A DNA stretch of 64,000 nt, from contig OY720344.1 of NCBI GenBank assembly GCA_963082975.1, positions 87,544,107 through 87,608,106 of the forward strand, written 5' to 3'. The stretch's first letter is position 1, and each line of letters opens with the position of its first letter. This DNA comes from Labia minor (lineage: Eukaryota > Arthropoda > Insecta > Dermaptera > Spongiphoridae). A program made the position numbers and the translations under genes. This document shows, piece after piece, positions 59,140 to 64,000 of this stretch. The notes under the pieces are model-generated. The model saw only the letters and a list, made by a program, of their open reading frames with translations. It was not told the DNA's origin and ran no database searches.

Positions 59140-60590
59140 TTTCTCGAAGTAATGTCCAGTCTTTTTAGTCTTCTACGTCCTGGTTTGAGGAGGGGGGGTA
59201 TCAAGTTAAAAGGATGATTTTTAATTCTTGATATATATCTGGTTGTAAGTTTTGTAATTACTTCCGTAACTGTTGGTATACATATGTCTTTGGGAATTAT
59301 TCTACTAGGCATACACCATGGGAGGCACTACAAATTGAACGTAAAATTTTCGACTGGGAACTTTAGATTTCTTTTAAGTTTGATTCACTGGCAGTGCCCC
59401 ATATTTGTGCACCGTATCTTCACAACAGTTTCAGAATGCACTTCTATACCAGCAATTTATTTTCTACACATAAGTGTGATTTTTTATTCAGAAGCCATTT
59501 ATATTTATTATAAATAAGATCCACACACACACACAATTGAGATTTCTTCTTCTTAATATGTACAGTCCATGTGAGTCTTCTGTCCAAATGGATAATCAGA
59601 TATTTATAATGACATCATTTGTTGGAATTATAGTGCCATTTAAGAAGACTGGAAGACAGTTCTTTCTTCTTAATGTAAAGGTCACTTGAATAGATTTACT
59701 TTCGTTAACTTTGAGACGCCATTTCTTTATCCAATCTTCGATTTGATTAATGTGATGTTGTAAGAGTTGGGAAGCAATAATATGGTTGCTGTGAGAAGCT
59801 ATTAAAGCAGTATCATTCGCAAAGGTGGATAGGATAGTATTTGGACAGATTGGAATATCCGATGTATAGATTAAATAGAGTAGTGGTCCTAGGACACTGT
59901 CGTGCGGTACGCCTGAACTTATTTCTACTAGGTTAGAAAAAACGTCACCATATTTAATTTGGAAGTGTCTATCAGCAGGGTAGGAAGTCAGAATTTGACA
60001 GAATGGATGAGGAAGAAGAGTTTTGATTTTAAAGACTAGTCCGTTTTGCCATACTTCATCGAACGCTTTTTCAAGCCATTTTCTAAGCCATCTTTAATTT
60101 TCCTAGCAACCCTGTGAACTTGTTCTATGATCGAATGATTTCCTCGAAATCCAAATTGGTGGCTTGGGATTATCTTATTATCATCCATATAAATATTTTT
60201 CCAAATATTCCAAATATTTCTACAAACACCTTCGATGGTATAGGTAAAAGACTAATTGGCCTATAAGATGAAACTTCCGTTGGATTCTTGCCAGGTTTTG
60301 CGACTACAATGATTTGGACTTCTTCCCATTGAAGAGGAAAGTACCAAAGTCTTATTATTGAGTTATAAATTTGGATTAAAAATATGAAGCCTTCAGGTGG
60401 TAATTCCTTTAAAATTCTACCAGTTATCAAAACCTAGCGATTTCTTACTTTTGATATTATTGATGATTATTGTTTTAATTTCACCTTTATTAAAGGGTTT
60501 CATTGGCAGGTCCATTTGATATGGAGCATTAAGTATTAATTTTATATCTTCATCGACTTTAGGTAAAATTTATAGTTTAGGAGGTGAAAA
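59140..60590 (-). mobile_element. Jockey-like LINE, 5'-truncated ORF2
   Basis: The minus strand carries a broken reverse transcriptase in the expected order. KKSLGFDNW, then (frameshift) ITGRILKELPPEGFIFLI, AKPGKNPTEVSSYRPISLLP, HQFGFRGNHSIIEQVHRVA, VPHDSVLGPLLYLIYTSDIP, FANDTALIASHS (the FADD box, with the first Asp replaced by Asn), KWRLKVNESKS and finally YGAQIWGTASESN. These are hallmarks of the Jockey clade. Several stops and frameshifts and the altered FADD box make it inactive. The 5' end, with endonuclease and ORF1, is missing. Confidence 0.88.
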
Positions 60591-61638
60591 AACATTTGAC
60601 TTTCTGATCATTATTATAAGGGTATATTCTATTTATATATTTATTTCTAAAAAGTTTAATGTCATTTTCTATTTTTTATTAGAATATGAGATATTATTTT
60701 TTATAATAAAAAAAGATATACTGATATTTCCATATACTTGTTCAAACAGTGTGAGGTGTAGTACGTCCCAGTTTATTCTTTGTTTATTGTTTATGGTGAA
60801 CTGATAATAAATAATTAGAGAGAGAGAGAGAAAGAGAGGACTTGAAAACTTTTTAATTAATTCTTCATTTAGTGGTATCTTTTTGAATAAAATATCTCAT
60901 GGTCCGTTTCACTTTATAATTGAATTAAAATTAAATGTTGCATTTTGTTAATTTCCTTATTAATTACATCATCAAATTGAATATTAAAGATATTATTTCA
61001 TTTATTAAATTGTAAAAAAAATAACCCTATTAAAAAGTTATTGTGAAGATCTATACAATTTAATTTTTAAAAGATATCTTTAACCTCAAGATGAAGTTAA
61101 AGCCATATATGTATATGTAAAAATGTAAATATTACTATTACACGAATAATAATAACTTTTCTAAATTAAAATGAGGATATGAGAAGAGCTTTTCTAAAAG
61201 TTTTGCTGTGGTTTTAAAGTCAAGTTAATTAATAAAATGAAAAAAAATAAAATAAAAAATATTTACATTTCATTTTTCATTTTCAATAAGATACTTAATC
61301 TCTCTATTTAAATATTCTTAAAAATATTATTATTATTATTAATGTTTCATTAATACAATTATTACAAAATCTAACAAATGTTTCAATAGAAATGAATATT
61401 TTTTGTGAATAACTTTTTAAATAATTGTTTTCATAATAAGTATGAATTTGTTCGAATTGATCCACTCTGAAAGGGCAATTTTCAAGATTAAATTGTTCTT
61501 TTTGTTTTATTAATATATTGGATTCTTATTATTATTGAATTTTAAATAAATTAAATGAATAATCTAAATTTAATGTTTTTATTATATATTTTTTTTTATT
61601 TTTAATTTTGAAAAAATTAATGGTTTAATGGTTTAAGT
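60591..61638. other. AT-rich intergenic sequence
   Basis: No gene recognised. A (GA)n run lies at about 60820-60840. Confidence 0.5.
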
Positions 61639-61908
61639 CAGTGATTCTCAACCACTGTGCCGCGACACTTTTGTGTGCCTCGAGATTTTCAAAATTTGCC
61701 GACAAATTTTACAAATGTAAACTTCAAATTAAGAAAAAGTACTTATTTATTTTATATGTATGTAAAAAAAGGTAAATTGTATTTGCGATCAGGCTCTTAA
61801 ACATTTTCGATTTTTCAATATGGCTCTACCTCTATCACCAAGTGTGCCCACCCCTGTTATATTATTTCAGAAATGTGCCCGAGTATTGAAAAAGGTTGCC
61901 GACCCCTG
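61639..61908. mobile_element. hAT-type MITE, second copy
   Basis: It starts CAGTGATTCTCAACCACTGT and matches 9193-9475 for the first ~60 bp and an internal GGCTCTTAAACATTT block. It ends near GGTTGCCGACCCCTG (61894-61908). It is non-coding, with a plausible inverted relation between ends (TCTCAACC / GGTTG). Confidence 0.7.
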
Positions 61909-62824
61909 ATTATTATCATAAACTATATTACACAGTCTATTGATTCAACCAATTTGTTGATAAATATTGTCTATCTATTTATTATTTCTTAATAATAATA
62001 TTAGATTTTATTATTTTATATTATTATATATTATTATATTATTTATATAAGAAGGAGAAAATATATATTTAAATCTACTCTTGTACATATATAAACGTAG
62101 CAAAATATATATGTAAAAGGTTTAAGTAGTATTAATTTGTGACCCTCTTCTTTCATTTTGACCTCCTGCCCCTTTTGAAATGAGGATTTTAACCATGGTA
62201 AAAAAACACTTGTTTCTCCTTTAAATCGCTTGGCCCATGAGACATTGCTCGGTACAAATTAAAACGTTTTTGGTTGAAACTGATTACAACTTTGCTTTTA
62301 GGTTGTTTTAATTTCATTTCCATGGACATTTTGTTTACTAATTTTCTAAAATAATTTTCGTTTTTCTCTTCTTCACAAAGGAAGGCTAGTAACAGTGCTT
62401 GGATAAATATACTATATTGTTTTATTTAAAAAAATTGTTTTTTTATTTTATAATAATTATGTAGATTTATTAAATTATATAAATTGTCAACAAATCTGTA
62501 ATCATAATTAATGTTTTTATATGCGTGTGTTTGTGCTTTTTTTAAATTAGTCTTATGAATTGAAAAGTATTTATTATATTAATTATATGAAATTTATATA
62601 AATAAAATTTTATTCTGAATGCGTCTTTGGGTAGAAAATGACTCGTAAAGTATCAAATGTCTAACGTAGTAGAGTAAGAAACGTAACTTCTTAAGGAAAT
62701 GGATCAATTTTATTGACCAGAAATAATAAATATTAATTATATTGAAATACAGTTAAATGAAAACCAAATAAATTTTAAACTTTTAATCTCTGTATTATCT
62801 TTATTTAATTTTTCTTATAAATCA
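61909..62824. other. AT-rich intergenic sequence
   Basis: No gene or repeat recognised. Confidence 0.5.
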
Positions 62825-63056
62825 TGTATTATATGAGTGTGAGGCATGACCTTAAAATATATCGGTGGGGAAACTGAGTGGGAATCGTCCACTTGGAAGA
62901 CCAAAGACGCGGTGGGTGGATAATGTGGGAAGGGACGTGAGAGAGATGGGTGAGGATAGAGATTGGAGGGTTGTGGCTCAGAATAGGAATACTTAGAAGG
63001 GTGTGATTGCCAAGAAGTTTCGAGTTCCGTAGAGCCACAGAGATAGATAGATATAA
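62825..63056 (+). mobile_element. LINE 3' fragment, same family as 15324-16306
   Basis: The forward strand reads GNRPLGRPKTRWVDNVGRDV, REMGEDRDWR and VAQNRNT, allowing a frameshift. The 3' end is GAGCCACAGAGATAGATAGA. The upstream YECEA fits the CEAW motif of the family (YGWEAW in the 15 kb copy). It is a severely 5'-truncated insertion. Confidence 0.8.
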
Positions 63057-63602
63057 ATCATTAGTTCTCATTATTTAAGTCAAATTACTAAAATTAATAT
63101 AAATTATATAAAATAACAAAATAATATAAAATAAATCCTAATAGGTATTTTCGAATACAATTTATAGATATAATTTTCTGATTAATTTAAGAATTGAAGA
63201 AGAAAAAAGAAAAAATGCCTGTGAAAAATAAATGTAAAAGACGTTCAACAAAATCACTTCGGGAGTAGAAGGGTAGATTACGCTAGATGTTTATGCAGTC
63301 AATCAACCCCACTATTTAAATAATAATAATCAACAGAAATAATTAAAATAAAACAAAATATAAATATAGATAAACATATTGTAGCCAAATTCATAAAAAG
63401 CAAAGATTGAAATTTATTATAAATAATTTAATCTTTTTTTAAATTTGACTGTTACTGTTATTTGTCATTTATTGTTTCAGTCAAAATTTTATTTATGTTA
63501 TTTTATTTATTTGAAAATGAGAATAATTTTAAATAAATATTTTTTAAAAGAGAATTTATTGGTTTGAATAAAAGCCAGAATTTAACTGATTTCTGTCAAC
63601 AG
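63057..63602. other. AT-rich sequence, probable intron or 5' flank of the following exon
   Basis: No gene recognised. It ends in a pyrimidine-containing acceptor (CTGATTTCTGTCAACAG) immediately before 63603. Confidence 0.45.
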
Positions 63603-63720
63603 GTTGTGGCGATGGCCGAGCTGGACGCGATGGTAGCAGCAGCGGTGGCTGCAGCCGACCAAAACCACCCTGAGCCGAATCATCACGGGGTGGTGGCAAC
63701 TCATCATCTACCTAAACAGG
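63603..63720 (+). CDS. GC-rich exon of an unidentified gene (partial)
   Basis: A sharply GC-richer 118-bp block is bounded by a good acceptor (TTTCTGTCAACAG) and a consensus donor (CAGG|GTGAGT at 63721). One frame is open throughout: VVAMAELDAMVAAAV, then AAADQNHPEPNHHGVVATHH, then LPKQ. The ATG at 63612 has a favourable context (GCGATGG), so translation may start here after a 5' non-coding exon. The Ala-rich start followed by His/Asn/Pro-rich sequence suggests a low-complexity N-terminal region, as in many transcriptional or RNA-binding regulators, but I cannot name the protein. The rest of the gene lies beyond the window. GTGAGT and the absence of stops make coding status likely. Confidence 0.6.
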
Positions 63721-64000
63721 GTGAGTCCCATTTCCGGCTCAAATGCCCATGCACTTCACTGAATGGTCGTCCACACTCTTGATTCGATTAATAATCCTTA
63801 CTCGTTTGCCGCCGTCACTCAGACACTTAATTATTCTTGATATTTCGAGAGGTAACCTGAAAACGAATCTATTTAAAACACGGATTTCCTTAATTATTCA
63901 CGTCCATTAATCAAAAGTAAAGGGGAAATTTGAGATGAGATGATGAAAATTTATTCTTCATGAATTTTGAATATCCTTTTATTAAAGCGCATGTATAATA
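63721..64000. other. Probable intron start
   Basis: It follows the GTGAGT donor and contains no further exon signal before the window ends. Confidence 0.4.

Noticed and set aside
59284-59517. A forward 77-codon frame
   Set aside because: It is antisense to the readable Jockey-like reverse transcriptase tail.

Overview
This is a strongly AT-rich stretch of an animal nuclear genome (by eye roughly three quarters or more A+T). There is no operon or ribosome-binding-site organisation. The one clear gene is split by short GT-AG introns, and most of the rest is fragmented transposable elements (TEs): mariner, Harbinger, hAT, LINEs, SINEs and LTRs. The families fit an invertebrate metazoan, possibly an arthropod. 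I cannot name the species.

Layout. 0-7 kb: AT-rich DNA with a LINE relic and a hAT element that has a perfect 8-bp target duplication (2240-3422). 7-12.4 kb: the first three copies of an abundant ~0.6 kb repeat, called R1 here, one carrying a nested hAT-type MITE. 13-18.4 kb: a solo LTR, a tRNA-derived SINE, and a 'P' repeat interrupted by a LINE with a perfect 15-bp target duplication. 23.3-26.6 kb: the only complete gene, a six-exon testis-specific serine/threonine kinase (TSSK)-like gene. A mariner relic lies in its intron 4, and a second mariner starts about six bases after its stop codon. 27.8-29.0 kb: two R1 copies in direct tandem. 31.5-34.6 kb: another SINE and a decayed Harbinger element with TTA target duplications. 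37-41 kb: a foldback mariner derivative and a LINE fragment. 44-50 kb: small relics in mostly plain AT-rich sequence.

50.17-54.86 kb holds the most unusual structure, a palindrome of about 4.7 kb. Two long LTR-like arms lie in opposite orientation, 3' end to 3' end. They are separated by 36 bp containing an 18-nt primer-binding site complementary to the 3' end of tRNA-Arg. The right arm also carries a ~100-bp minisatellite with a GC-rich hairpin in each unit. 55.8-61.9 kb: a solo LTR with a 4-bp target duplication, a second foldback mariner, a long-TIR MITE, a Jockey-like LINE and another hAT-type MITE. 62.8-63.1 kb: a LINE 3' end. 63.6 kb: an isolated GC-rich exon of an unidentified gene.

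Functionally, the window is one kinase gene plus edges of one or more unidentified genes embedded in repeats. The repeats show repeated nesting, which gives a relative order of insertion.
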